NCBI RefSeq assembly: GCF_900142075.1 | Contig: NZ_FQZO01000002.1 | Span: 372,001 to 436,000, forward strand | Source of the DNA: Clostridium amylolyticum | GTDB lineage: Bacteria > Bacillota > Clostridia > Clostridiales > Clostridiaceae | Reading direction: 5' to 3' | DNA: 64,000 nucleotides | Shown here: piece by piece, positions 38,434-47,052 of the stretch | Numbering within the stretch: the first letter of the stretch is position 1 | Layout of the letters: every line of letters starts with the position of its first letter | Made by a program: the position numbers and the translations under genes | The notes under the pieces: model-generated | What the model was told of the DNA's origin: nothing | Database searches by the model: none | Seen by the model: the letters and a program-made list of their open reading frames with translations, nothing else

Positions 38434-39246
38434 TTATATCTTTAAATCCTTTGCCTTATATCTAAAAAATGTGAATAAAGTTGCTACAAATATTATGGTT
38501 AACGATATTATTATATAGCTTGACTCAATATTTCCATGAGCTTTTAACACATTGCTAGGCATAACATATTCCACTGGGGATAGATATCTCATCCAATGAA
38601 GCTTATCTATTATACTTGAAAAAATCCCCAACATGTAGGTTATAAAGAAAAGTCCTAAAGCTGTAGGGGTGGCTAAGCTCACCTTTGGTAGTATGGCAGA
38701 TAAGGCAAATCCCAAAGTCCAAAATACTAATTGAGCTAATAACATCCCTTTATACATATAAGTAAGCTGCATAAAATATTCATATGCTGAAGGCTTAAAC
38801 ATCTCAAAAAAAATCACTGTTACTAAAAATAATATTATATTAAAAATATATAGTATGGTAAATGTAGACAGCATCTTCACTGATACTATTTTAGTCCTTG
38901 AAATAGGTTGAGCATATAAGAATTCTATGGTCCCTTCACTTTCCTCCTTTATTAAGGAGTTTGCTCCTAAGATAGCAGCATAAATGCAGTTACCAATTAG
39001 TATATATTGTGCTGTATAGGCAAAGTACTGAAGCAGATCTGAAAAGTCTACCGCCTCACTCAGTCCAAAGGATTTTCTCATACTTTCAGGTATGGCATCC
39101 ATTTTTGTTCTTATTATTTCACTCATTCCACTACTGGACATAGAAGGAAACATAGCCATAAACAAGCTTATTATACCTACCATTACTATGATCCATGTTA
39201 ATAAGCTTTTAAACATATTTTTAATTTCTACTTTATACATATTCAT
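38434..39246 (-). CDS. ABC-2 exporter permease
   Basis: 270-residue membrane protein with about six helices. The central loop GANSLIKEESEGTIEFLYAQPISRTKIV is the hallmark of ABC-2 permeases (the EExxGTxxxLxxxPxSR pattern). ATG 39246 is chosen because GGAGG lies upstream; an in-frame ATG seven codons earlier is within the ATPase gene. Second gene of a two-gene exporter unit controlled by paired TTGACT palindromes. Confidence 0.9.
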   Translation of the reverse strand: MNMYKVEIKNMFKSLLTWIIVMVGIISLFMAMFPSMSSSGMSEIIRTKMDAIPESMRKSFGLSEAVDFSDLLQYFAYTAQYILIGNCIYAAILGANSLIKEESEGTIEFLYAQPISRTKIVSVKMLSTFTILYIFNIILFLVTVIFFEMFKPSAYEYFMQLTYMYKGMLLAQLVFWTLGFALSAILPKVSLATPTALGLFFITYMLGIFSSIIDKLHWMRYLSPVEYVMPSNVLKAHGNIESSYIIISLTIIFVATLFTFFRYKAKDLKI

Positions 39247-39247
39247 G

Positions 39248-40132
39248 CTATTTTTCCTCCATATCATAATAGGTCATAAAAGTATCCTCTAACGAAAGGT
39301 CTTCTATTCTTAAATCTTCCATATTAATACTACTTAGTTCTTTAATTAAAATATTAATATCTCCGTTAAATAAAAAAGTAACTTTATTATCTTCTTTAGC
39401 TATATTAGAAATATGCTCCCCTATTAATAAATCTTTCAAGTCGGCTTTACTAGTTATTTTAACCTTCACCATATGTGATCCTAGGAGTTCTTCTACTTTT
39501 TTTACTTCTATAATGCTACCCTCTCTTATAATAGCAACCTTATGACAAAATCTTTGAACCTCTATTAAATTATGGGAAGAAAAGAAGATGGTTGTACCCT
39601 TTTTATTTTCCTCTACCAATAAATCAAATAATTTTTTCTGCATTAAAGGATCTAAACCATTGGTGGGTTCATCTAATATTAAGAGTTTAGGTTCATTTAT
39701 TAGAGCTTGAATAATGGCAATCTTCTTTTTATTACCTAAAGAAAGTTCCCCCACTAATTTATTTTTTTCTACTTCAAAAGTTTCACAAAGATATTCTAAT
39801 CTTTCACTAGATCTTTGATTTTTAAAAGTCTGAGCATAATTTAAAATATCTATAACCTTCATATTTCTATAGTAATTTACCTCACTAGGTACATATCCAA
39901 GCTGTTCCTTTATAAGTTTGCTTTCTTTTACACAGTCCATACCAAATATTTTGGCTCCACCGGTGGTAGGATAAATAAAGTTTAATAAAAGCCTTATGGT
40001 AGTTGATTTACCTGCTCCATTAGGTCCAATAAATCCATAAAACTCCCCTTCCTCCACATTTAAGTTTATATTTTTAACCCCTCTGCTTTTTCCATAATTT
40101 TTTGTTAAATTGTTAGTTTCAATAGCAAACAT
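39248..40132 (-). CDS. ABC exporter ATP-binding protein
   Basis: 294-residue ATPase. Walker A GPNGAGKST, signature LSLGNKKKI, Walker B LLILDEPTNGLD, switch His in SSHN. ATG 40132 (MFAIETNNL) follows GGGAGAG; an in-frame ATG ten codons earlier overlaps an operator. With the downstream permease it resembles drug/lantibiotic-type ABC-2 exporters. The substrate is not known; the TetR-like operators suggest induction by the exported compound. Confidence 0.92.
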   Translation of the reverse strand: MFAIETNNLTKNYGKSRGVKNINLNVEEGEFYGFIGPNGAGKSTTIRLLLNFIYPTTGGAKIFGMDCVKESKLIKEQLGYVPSEVNYYRNMKVIDILNYAQTFKNQRSSERLEYLCETFEVEKNKLVGELSLGNKKKIAIIQALINEPKLLILDEPTNGLDPLMQKKLFDLLVEENKKGTTIFFSSHNLIEVQRFCHKVAIIREGSIIEVKKVEELLGSHMVKVKITSKADLKDLLIGEHISNIAKEDNKVTFLFNGDINILIKELSSINMEDLRIEDLSLEDTFMTYYDMEEK

Positions 40133-40161
40133 TAAACTCTCTCCCTTCTGAAAGAAAACCA

Positions 40162-40211
40162 TTGACTAGTTGGTCAATATAATTATACATCCTCCTTGAC
40201 TGGTTAGTCAA
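40162..40211 (-). promoter_or_regulatory. Exporter promoter with two TetR-type operators
   Basis: Minus strand: -35 TTGACT (40211-40206), 18-nt spacer, -10 TATAAT (40187-40182). Two near-palindromes with TTGACT/AGTCAA-like ends flank it: TTGACTGGTTAGTCAA (40196-40211) over the -35 and TTGACTAGTTGGTCAA (40162-40177) just past the -10. No TetR gene lies in the window. The remainder of 40133-40517 is AT-rich with no gene seen. Confidence 0.75.
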
Positions 40212-40517
40212 TATCTATTTTTTGTAATTATGTTAGATTTTAATTGACACTAAAAATTAAAAACTCCAAGTATCATCCTCTTAAACCTTGGGAATAGTAT
40301 AATAATATCCGTATATTCATAAGACTATTCCATTTAAGAAGAAATATTTAGGCAAGAAATAACATAACAATATCCTTATATTGCGGTTATTTCCTGAAAA
40401 AAACCATTGATTTTTTTCAAAAAAATATTAAAATAATAATGTAATTTTCTGTTATTAAATGTTAATAATTGTTAATAATATGATGCTTTTTTATAAAATG
40501 AAAGAGAGATGATAATA

Positions 40518-41444
40518 ATGAAAAAATTTGAACTTCCATTTAATTTTGATATAGAGCTGTTAAATTTCTTGGATGATAATATTGATAAAAACTGGATTGA
40601 ATTTTTATTCTTATCTCTTTTTAAAGATGATAGCATTAATGCTAGAAGTCATGTAGAAAATGTAGAAATAAACGGTTGGACATATAGAGTTCCAGAAACT
40701 AGAGCAGAATATACAAAGTATATAGAAGAAATACAAAAAAGAGGATACAGCCCGGCCGTCCTGCTACAGCATACCACGCCACCTTCAAAGGAAATTTTAG
40801 ATTACTATTTTAAATTAGGCATTAAAGATTTTATTGTAAATAATGACTCTCTTGCTTGGGAGATAAAAAATAAAAATTCTAATTATAATGTAGTGGCATC
40901 TATAACTAAAACACTTAGTGCCAGCAATATAGCAGAGAAGGATTATTCCATGTACGATAAAATTGTGCTTCATTTCCCTTTTAACAGGGCTCTTAGCAGA
41001 CTAAAGGAACTGCCTAAGAAATACAATTATGTAATATTGGCAAACTCCTACTGTACCTATAGTTGTGGGGAGGCTAGAAATCACTGGTTCAGCAAACCAG
41101 AAGAAGCTTCAAAGGTTAACTGTACCAAGCACCTTAATAAGGATAAACTGGTATATATTCCACCAGAGTATATACATCTTTTCGAACCTTATGCAGCTAA
41201 CTTCAAGCTTCAAGGAAGAGAGTATCCTACTTCAGTACTTGCCAATGAAATATATTGCTATTATAAAAAACTTCATAATCCTTCTGCAGGTGCTATATAC
41301 AATAGAGTTAGTCCATTTAATCAGCAGGAATATTTCAATACCGCAAAGGACTTAAGCTTTGTTATAAATGATAATTTTACTCCTGAAAATCCACCTTTCC
41401 CAAATCCTCCCAAGGGTATAGGAAACTTTAAAACTTCTGCATAG
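40518..41444 (+). CDS. Uncharacterised protein, possibly U32-peptidase/UbiV-like
   Basis: 308 residues, no signal peptide or membrane helix. Alternating beta/alpha pattern suggests a TIM barrel. The NSYCTYSCGEARNHW segment (Cys-x3-Cys) and a later NCTKHL Cys recall the iron-sulfur cysteines of U32-type proteins (UbiU/UbiV, collagenase-like), but I count fewer conserved Cys than that family's four and cannot confirm it. ATG 40518 is chosen over ATG 40509 because GAAAGAGAG then has 9-nt spacing. No partner gene is adjacent. Confidence 0.5.
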   Translation: MKKFELPFNFDIELLNFLDDNIDKNWIEFLFLSLFKDDSINARSHVENVEINGWTYRVPETRAEYTKYIEEIQKRGYSPAVLLQHTTPPSKEILDYYFKLGIKDFIVNNDSLAWEIKNKNSNYNVVASITKTLSASNIAEKDYSMYDKIVLHFPFNRALSRLKELPKKYNYVILANSYCTYSCGEARNHWFSKPEEASKVNCTKHLNKDKLVYIPPEYIHLFEPYAANFKLQGREYPTSVLANEIYCYYKKLHNPSAGAIYNRVSPFNQQEYFNTAKDLSFVINDNFTPENPPFPNPPKGIGNFKTSA

Positions 41445-41460
41445 AATATATATTTTAAAT

Positions 41461-41554
41461 CAAAAGGAAAGGTAAATAATATCTCATCATTATTATATAA
41501 GCCATAAAACTTTTATAATAAGCTGATGGAGGCAATTATTTATACCTTTCCTTG
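41461..41554. terminator. Long imperfect palindrome between convergent genes
   Basis: CAAAAGGAAAGGTAAATAAT pairs with ATTATTTATACCTTTCCTTG; an inner stem CTCATCA/TGATGGAG and an AT-rich inner stem continue, so almost all of the ~94 nt can fold into one hairpin. It may be a bidirectional terminator or a small MITE-like element. Confidence 0.6.
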
Positions 41555-41566
41555 TTTAATTCATTT

Positions 41567-42385
41567 CTACTTTATAATATAAAAATACGCTAAAACCAGT
41601 ATTCCAAGTATTATTCTGTAATATCCAAACACCTTAAAATCGTGCTTCTTAATATAGTCCATAAGAAATTTGATAACAAATATAGATACTACAAATGCAA
41701 CTAAGGATCCTGTTCCTAAAGCTAGCCATTCTGTACCACTAAATACCATACCTGATTTTAAAAGCTTGTATCCACTTGCCCCTAGCATAACAGGTATAGC
41801 TAAGAAAAATGAAAATTCAGCAGCTATGTATCTTGAGGTACCTAATAAAACAGCACCTATTATAGTAGCTCCAGATCTAGAGGTTCCTGGAATCAAAGCC
41901 AGCATTTGAAATAAACCTATAAGTACAGCAGTTTTATAACTTAAACCATCAAAGTTATTGATTTTAGGTCGTCTGTTCCTATTCTCTATAATAATAAATA
42001 TAATTCCATATATTATAAGAGTGAGCGCTACAGTAGTAGGGTTATATAACAATTCTTCTATTTTATCATCAAATAAAAATCCTATTACTCCTGCTGGCAC
42101 TGTGGCAACTATTATTTTTATCCAAAGACTTAAGGTTTCCTTTTTCTCGTATCCTGTTTTACCAGGATCAAAAGGATTTAACTTGCTAAAAAACAGTACT
42201 ACTACCGCAAGTATTGAACCTAGCTGTATAACCACAAAAAAAGTACTTACAAAAGTTTGAGATAGATTAAACTTAATAAAATCCTCCACTAATATAAGGT
42301 GTCCAGTACTACTAACTGGGAGCCATTCAGTAATTCCCTGTACTATTCCCAGTAAAATCGCCTTTAATATTTCAACAAAATCCAT
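41567..42385 (-). CDS. uppP: Undecaprenyl-diphosphatase
   Basis: Integral membrane BacA/UppP enzyme, 272 residues, recycling undecaprenyl pyrophosphate for peptidoglycan synthesis; overexpression of the family gives bacitracin resistance. Conserved motifs: [20 protein letters not shown] near the N-terminus and [10 protein letters not shown] in the second half (catalytic Ser/Arg). GGAGG precedes ATG 42385. Monocistronic. Confidence 0.95.
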   Translation of the reverse strand: MDFVEILKAILLGIVQGITEWLPVSSTGHLILVEDFIKFNLSQTFVSTFFVVIQLGSILAVVVLFFSKLNPFDPGKTGYEKKETLSLWIKIIVATVPAGVIGFLFDDKIEELLYNPTTVALTLIIYGIIFIIIENRNRRPKINNFDGLSYKTAVLIGLFQMLALIPGTSRSGATIIGAVLLGTSRYIAAEFSFFLAIPVMLGASGYKLLKSGMVFSGTEWLALGTGSLVAFVVSIFVIKFLMDYIKKHDFKVFGYYRIILGILVLAYFYIIK

Positions 42386-42687
42386 ATGTTTACCTCCTAT
42401 TGGTAAGTCAAACTACCTGTGCATCCTTACTAAAAATTTAAGTTTTTGTTTCTTATTTAAATCTGTTGAATCAAATGATTCTCACCATCTATTGTATTAT
42501 TTTTTCAAACATTTTGCACCTTATTTTTTATACTTTTAAGTTTATAGTATATTAAGAAAATCTTTTACTAAGGATTTTATTTTACCTATACTTTTAACAC
42601 CAATAATTAGGTATATGCTCCCCTACCTTTATGGACTTATGATTTTCATTGATTTATCTACTTATTGAGTTTAAGCTTTTTATTTCC
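42386..42687. other. Intergenic stretch without recognised features
   Basis: About 300 bp of AT-rich DNA between uppP and agrB. It must hold the uppP promoter, but I see no convincing gene, repeat or structured element. Confidence 0.5.
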
Positions 42688-43242
42688 TTATCTGCTTCTC
42701 TTATTGAACATCAATATAGTACTTATTATTAAAGTCCATAATATAGTATTAGAAATAACTACATATCCACTAAAAGTAAGAGCTATAAAAATAAATATAG
42801 TTGTAAGTGAGAGTCCTAAAATTCTGTTTCTATTAATAAGCTCTTTTTTAGTTAACGGCATAGCAGGATTAATAATAGGAGCCTGATGCCAAATAGCAAA
42901 AAATACTACTATACTCAATATTACTTTGGACATAAAAGGCAAACTTACATATAGACTTAGATAAGTGATACTCGCTAATATTATTAACATAGCTATAAAG
43001 CACTTTAACTGGGTGTCCTCATGGTATCCTCCTATATATGGCTTTATAGCACACATGGTTATAATTGCTACAATAGCCTGAATTGGATAACCAATCAGGC
43101 TAAATATTATTATTGAACCAATTATCTTCAAAGTTTCAAAAATAAGTACTCTCAGCGCATATTCCACTTGTTCTTCTTGGTCTTTTGTATACTGATTTGC
43201 CTTAGAAATATTTTCAGAAATTAATTTAGTAAATTTTCTCAA
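42688..43242 (-). CDS. agrB: AgrB-like peptide-processing membrane protease
   Basis: 184-residue membrane protein that cleaves AgrD and cyclises the signal peptide. The catalytic pair is present: H74 and C81 in GGYHEDTQLKC, after a P-Y-I-GG turn, with hydrophobic helices before and after. The start is TTG 43242 after GGAGGGG. It follows the sensor kinase gene by 34 nt. Order agrD-agrC-agrB differs from staphylococcal agrBDCA, and no response-regulator gene is adjacent. Confidence 0.92.
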   Translation of the reverse strand: MRKFTKLISENISKANQYTKDQEEQVEYALRVLIFETLKIIGSIIIFSLIGYPIQAIVAIITMCAIKPYIGGYHEDTQLKCFIAMLIILASITYLSLYVSLPFMSKVILSIVVFFAIWHQAPIINPAMPLTKKELINRNRILGLSLTTIFIFIALTFSGYVVISNTILWTLIISTILMFNKRSR

Positions 43243-43276
43243 ACAAACCCCTCCAATATCCTTTAAAGCATAGGAT

Positions 43277-44548
43277 TTAATGCACTTTATTTGGAATTTC
43301 TATTTTAAACTGTGTCCAATCCTTATTACTATCAACAAAGATTTTTCCATTGCATTTATTTATAATTTCTTTTACTATATTAAGTCCATATCCTCTGTCA
43401 CCGGTTATATTTTCTTTTGTACTAAAACCTGGATTAAACATGTTATTAATTACACTTGGAGGAATTTCAGGACCATTATTCATTATAGTAATAGTAATAC
43501 CATCATAGCTATTATAGCTCTTAAATTTAATTATTTTATTTTCATTAGTGTTAAGAGCTTCAATGGAATTTTTTATTATATTGGATAAAAGCTTTAATAA
43601 ATCATTATCCGAAATATTTAAATTTTCATAGTCTCCATCATCATTTACAATAACATCTATCCCCTTAGAAACTGCCATATCTAATATAGAAGAAACCATA
43701 GGTGTTGCTCCAATGGTAACTTTTACAGCTGTATTTAAACCCTGATATCGGTTTACAATATCTTTTAGCATGCCACCAATTTTATCCACTTTACCCATTT
43801 GATAAAGCCCATAAAGACTGCTTATTTCACTTCCATAATCATGCTTTATCTTCTTTAGTTCCACCATTTTTTCATTTAAAGCAGCATTTAACATCTCCAC
43901 TTCTCTAGCTTTGTCCCTTATTTTTGCAAAGTATAGTATTGTAAATATAAAAGTTATGAAAGCTACTGTATAAAAGGTGTTTTTATAGGAAAACTCCATA
44001 CCTTCTGTATGCCAATAGGATCGAAAGGTATCACCTAGAATCAATACATAATTTAGTAATAGTACAGGTGTGAGAGACAATTTATAACTTTTTATAGTAA
44101 TAATTAAATTAAATAAATACTTTCTAATCATATATATATATAAGTAACATATAAAAGCCGGAACATAAATAAATAAAACTATATATACATCTGTGGAAAA
44201 TCCAAAACTAGTATTTATAGCTACATTTTTGTAAATTGTCATTATAAAATATGATATCATAGTAAAAAATATATGGGTTAATCCGAATCCAAGCAACCCA
44301 TCTACCATAGATTTTCTATAAAATAAAATTATGGTAGTCAAAGCAATGACTATCATAATAACATTTGCGTAGGGAGTATTTATGTCCATATAAGAAAAGA
44401 TAAATGAGTTTATAAAAAGAATTAAGATTAAAATAACCTCTTTAAGCTTATTAATCTTATTTTCTTTAGATGCTATATTGTTGCAAACCCATACAAATAA
44501 AACTGATTGAATAATTGTAGAAATTAAATCAAATATTTTTACTAGCAC
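43277..44548 (-). CDS. agrC: AgrC-like sensor histidine kinase (GHKL)
   Basis: 423-residue kinase: six or seven N-terminal membrane helices (about 1-210), a dimerisation helix with phospho-acceptor His in IKHDYGSEI (about 240), and a GHKL ATPase domain with N-box NIIKNSIEAL, G1 NNGPEIPP, and GDRGYGLNIV. This is the architecture of receptors for cyclic peptides. GTG 44548 is the start, after GAAGGGAAAG. It should sense the peptide encoded by the small gene at 44971-45102. The cognate response regulator is outside the window. Confidence 0.88.
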   Translation of the reverse strand: MLVKIFDLISTIIQSVLFVWVCNNIASKENKINKLKEVILILILFINSFIFSYMDINTPYANVIMIVIALTTIILFYRKSMVDGLLGFGLTHIFFTMISYFIMTIYKNVAINTSFGFSTDVYIVLFIYVPAFICYLYIYMIRKYLFNLIITIKSYKLSLTPVLLLNYVLILGDTFRSYWHTEGMEFSYKNTFYTVAFITFIFTILYFAKIRDKAREVEMLNAALNEKMVELKKIKHDYGSEISSLYGLYQMGKVDKIGGMLKDIVNRYQGLNTAVKVTIGATPMVSSILDMAVSKGIDVIVNDDGDYENLNISDNDLLKLLSNIIKNSIEALNTNENKIIKFKSYNSYDGITITIMNNGPEIPPSVINNMFNPGFSTKENITGDRGYGLNIVKEIINKCNGKIFVDSNKDWTQFKIEIPNKVH

Positions 44549-44567
44549 TAGAATCTTTCCCTTCTAT

Positions 44568-44900
44568 AGTCAAGTGGCTCTTAGATTCTGCTAAAGTTTA
44601 ATTACAAAAAATCTCTCTATTTGAATCTTAAAGAACTTATCAAAAATCTTAGCCACCCTTAAGCCCCGCTTTTAATAAATTCAGGGATATAAAACCCAGA
44701 ACTTATGTGAATTAACTTCTCACTATACCATGGGAGCTTTAGGGTGGTTGCCATAGAATCAAGTGGCTCTAAGCTTCAGATGGAGTTTGCTTAAAAGGAA
44801 TACTTACTCCAACTGAAGCTTAGGAGAACTTATCCAGGAGCTTAGCGCCCCTTATTCCATCACTTAAAGAAGTGAGGTATTAGAGGCTGGTTAGCTATGG
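44568..44900 (-). ncRNA. Tandem structured RNA element between agrD and agrC
   Basis: Two related units lie in tandem (about 44568-44756 and 44757-44900). Each has the same end, TNAGAGCCACTTGA on the minus strand, closing a hairpin (GAATC/GATTC in one, CTGAAGCTTAG/CTAAGCTTCAG in the other, so pairs covary), and a shared GATAAGTTCT segment. A further stem (CCACCCT/AGGGTGG) is clear in the first unit. There is no coding potential. Strand is assigned from position in the agr transcript; the class is not one I recognise. Confidence 0.6.
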
Positions 44901-44970
44901 GATAAATGTTAAATAAAAAATAAAGCTTGTCCTTCTTTTTCACTTAAATTATTCTTAAGTATATACTTTA

Positions 44971-45102
44971 CTATCTCTTGTTTTTAATAGACTCAGGGAT
45001 TTCTTCTACTCCTATCCCTGCATAGGATGCAGGACCTACCACTGCAATTAAAGCTGCCATACCTAAAAGAACTTTTCCTGCTAACTTATACACCTTTTTC
45101 AT
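44971..45102 (-). CDS. agrD: AgrD-like cyclic-lactone autoinducer precursor
   Basis: A 43-residue peptide from ATG 45102, 8-9 nt after GAGGAGG. Order: basic N-terminus (MKKVYKLAGK), amphipathic/hydrophobic helix, a candidate core GPASYAGIG, then an acidic C-terminal recognition tail VEEIPESIK like the EPE-P-SL tails of AgrD. There is no Cys, so ring closure would be a lactone through S26 (SYAGI). It lies upstream of agrC and agrB on the same strand. The core boundaries are inferred. Confidence 0.8.
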   Translation of the reverse strand: MKKVYKLAGKVLLGMAALIAVVGPASYAGIGVEEIPESIKNKR

Positions 45103-45193
45103 TGCTGATCCTCCTCTATATTATAGTTATTGTATATTATATCCATTATATAATAACCTTCATAAATTTAAAATATGTTTATAGAAAAAAAAG

Positions 45194-45220
45194 ATGCCAA
45201 GCACTTGATAAGTGACAAAA
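45194..45220 (+). repeat. GTGCC/GTGAC dispersed repeat, copy 10
   Basis: ATGCCAAGCACTTGATAAG then TGACAAAA; single unit upstream of agrD. It is followed by a small GTCGCC-type hairpin (45226-45252). Confidence 0.75.
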
Positions 45221-45306
45221 TCTGCCTAAAAAAGGCGACTTTTGTCGCTTATAATATAACTCATATTACTATGTGTGTAAATGTATTATTAGTGAAATAG
45301 CAGTAT

Positions 45307-45330
45307 CAGCCACTTGACAAGTGACAAAAG
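45307..45330 (+). repeat. GTGCC/GTGAC dispersed repeat, copy 11 (partial)
   Basis: CAGCCACTTGACAAGTGAC keeps the GTGAC half; it runs into a terminator hairpin. Confidence 0.6.
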
Positions 45331-45350
45331 CTGCCCATTTGGCAGCTTTT
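45326..45350 (-). terminator. Terminator after DUF3298 gene
   Basis: Stem AAAAGCTGCC / GGCAGCTTTT with a TTTTG run on the minus strand, 32 nt past the stop at 45382. Confidence 0.8.
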
Positions 45351-45381
45351 ACTTGGAAAAATCATAAAGATATTCAATGTA

Positions 45382-46125
45382 TTACTTTTTGGATCCTCCA
45401 ACTAATATCTTATTAATTGGACTAATTGGAGTGAGAAGATTTGTAATCTTATCATAAGGAATTTCTATCTTAAATAAGCCATAGTAATAAGGTGTATAAT
45501 CATAAACTTGATAATAAATCACCAATGCATCTGGAGTAAGATAATACTGCTGGTTTGGCACTATACCATTATATTCATTTATAAGCACAATATCGTTTTT
45601 CTTAATATAGTTCTTAGCTATCTCATTTAGAAAACTTATATAATTCATCTTTGAGTTAAATAAATCACTAAAACTATATACTTCGCCGGTTTCCACATTT
45701 AAGGTTAGAGAAGAATAAGCTGTAAATCCATGAGCTGCTTTTTTTACATAAGTGTACATGCTAAACAAGATACTTAAAACACCATTTTTATTTAAAACAA
45801 CTTCATAAGTGCCCATTACATCGTTGAAATCCAATTTTTCCGGCAATAAGACTTGGCTTCTAAATAGTTTATCTACCTCATCTATAATGTAATTATTAAT
45901 CTTCTCTATGGTTTTATCCTTTTGAATATTTGGAATAAAAGGATAAACTATAGAGAAGTTACTTGGACTTAATTTCTGTTCACTTAGTTCTATAGAAGCT
46001 GAAAAGACATCCTTTCTAGAAAAGTAATTTTCATCATGATATTTTCTCACATAAGAACAATTCCCAGAACAAGGGCATCCATAACATAAATAACCATTTC
46101 CATTGTAATTATTATAAAAAACCAT
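45382..46125 (-). CDS. DUF3298/DUF4163 domain protein
   Basis: 247 residues. An unusual N-terminus rich in Tyr, Asn and Cys (CYGCPCSGNC) precedes a DUF4163-like region (about 45-130) and a DUF3298 domain (about 140-230, with AHGFTAYSSLTLNVETG and the FKIEIPYDKI end). These folds occur in extracytoplasmic proteins such as the anti-sigma factor RsiV, where they bind lysozyme, but there is no signal peptide or membrane helix here. ATG 46125 is chosen because GGGACG lies upstream. Function unknown. Confidence 0.75.
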   Translation of the reverse strand: MVFYNNYNGNGYLCYGCPCSGNCSYVRKYHDENYFSRKDVFSASIELSEQKLSPSNFSIVYPFIPNIQKDKTIEKINNYIIDEVDKLFRSQVLLPEKLDFNDVMGTYEVVLNKNGVLSILFSMYTYVKKAAHGFTAYSSLTLNVETGEVYSFSDLFNSKMNYISFLNEIAKNYIKKNDIVLINEYNGIVPNQQYYLTPDALVIYYQVYDYTPYYYGLFKIEIPYDKITNLLTPISPINKILVGGSKK

Positions 46126-46449
46126 TTCTCGTCCCTTCACTAAAATACTTATACTATATTGTATTAACCTGTACTAGTCATGTGACCTATAACTTCATTA
46201 CGGAAGATCAGCTTACTTACTGAAGAAGGTACCACATTAATATATTGCGCTGTTTTCCTTTATAGTCTTTTACATCTTTGAAAACTTTTTTAACAAATTC
46301 ACATAACCTCTAAAATATTAATATATAAATATTTAACATTTCTCTAAATATTATTCATATAAATATTATTGTTATGAGTTTATCACTTGTCACGTGACTG
46401 GCACCGTATTATGCTATAATAAAACAAAGAAATCAAGGAGGGGTATTAA
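46126..46449. other. Divergent intergenic region with lemA promoter
   Basis: It holds an extended -10 box TGCTATAAT (46412-46420) 29 nt before lemA, and a dispersed repeat copy (46381-46405) exactly where the -35 region should be. I see no gene. Confidence 0.55.
46381..46405 (-). repeat. GTGCC/GTGAC dispersed repeat, copy 12
   Basis: CACTTGTCACGTGACTGGC followed by ACC; single unit, minus orientation, ending 7 nt before the lemA extended -10 motif. Confidence 0.85.
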
Positions 46450-47007
46450 ATGAATCCAACAACAATTATTGTACTAGCAGTAGTCATAATATTATTACTT
46501 ATTACCATATCTAGCTATAACAAGCTCGTTAGATTAAAAAACAGGGTAGAAAATCAATGGTCACAAATCAGTATTCAATTAAAAAGAAGAGCTGATTTAA
46601 TCCCAAACTTAGTAGAAGTGGTAAAAGGGTATGCCAAACATGAAAGAGAAGCCTTTAAAGAAGTTATAGAAGCTAGAAACACTTACTTAAATGCTACCTC
46701 TGTGGATGAAGCTGCAAAATCAGAGAGTTTAATGCAAGGCGCTTTAAAACAAGTATTTGCTCTAGCTGAAAACTATCCTGAACTAAAGGCTAATACAAAC
46801 TTCTTAGATTTACAAAGTCAGCTGAAAGACATAGAGGACAAGATTGCTTATGCAAGACAGTTCTATAATGACACAGTTAACATTTATAATGATGCTGTAG
46901 ATATGTTCCCAAGTAACATTTTTGCTAATATATTTAATTTTAAGCAAGCAAACTTATTTGAACTTACTAACCCACAAGATGCAGAAAATATTAAAATTCA
47001 ATTTTAG
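46450..47007 (+). CDS. lemA: LemA family protein
   Basis: 185 residues: one N-terminal membrane helix (about 4-22) and a cytosolic or extracytoplasmic helical bundle with the family motif RVENQWSQISIQLKRRADLIPNLV in its first third and YNDAVDMFPSN near the end. LemA function is not established; it commonly pairs with a DUF2207/TPM-type membrane protein, as here. AAGGAGGGG precedes ATG 46450. Confidence 0.93.
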   Translation: MNPTTIIVLAVVIILLLITISSYNKLVRLKNRVENQWSQISIQLKRRADLIPNLVEVVKGYAKHEREAFKEVIEARNTYLNATSVDEAAKSESLMQGALKQVFALAENYPELKANTNFLDLQSQLKDIEDKIAYARQFYNDTVNIYNDAVDMFPSNIFANIFNFKQANLFELTNPQDAENIKIQF

Positions 47008-47052
47008 ATAAAACCACTCAGCACATTGATTCATAAGAAAGGAGTGGAAAGG

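Noticed and set aside
45027..45215. 62-codon plus-strand ORF
   Set aside because: Mostly the antisense of the AgrD-like gene; no ribosome-binding site and no family resemblance.
46180..46240. Possible 17th dispersed-repeat copy (GTCATGTGACC)
   Set aside because: Only one half-motif matches; the GTGCC core is absent.
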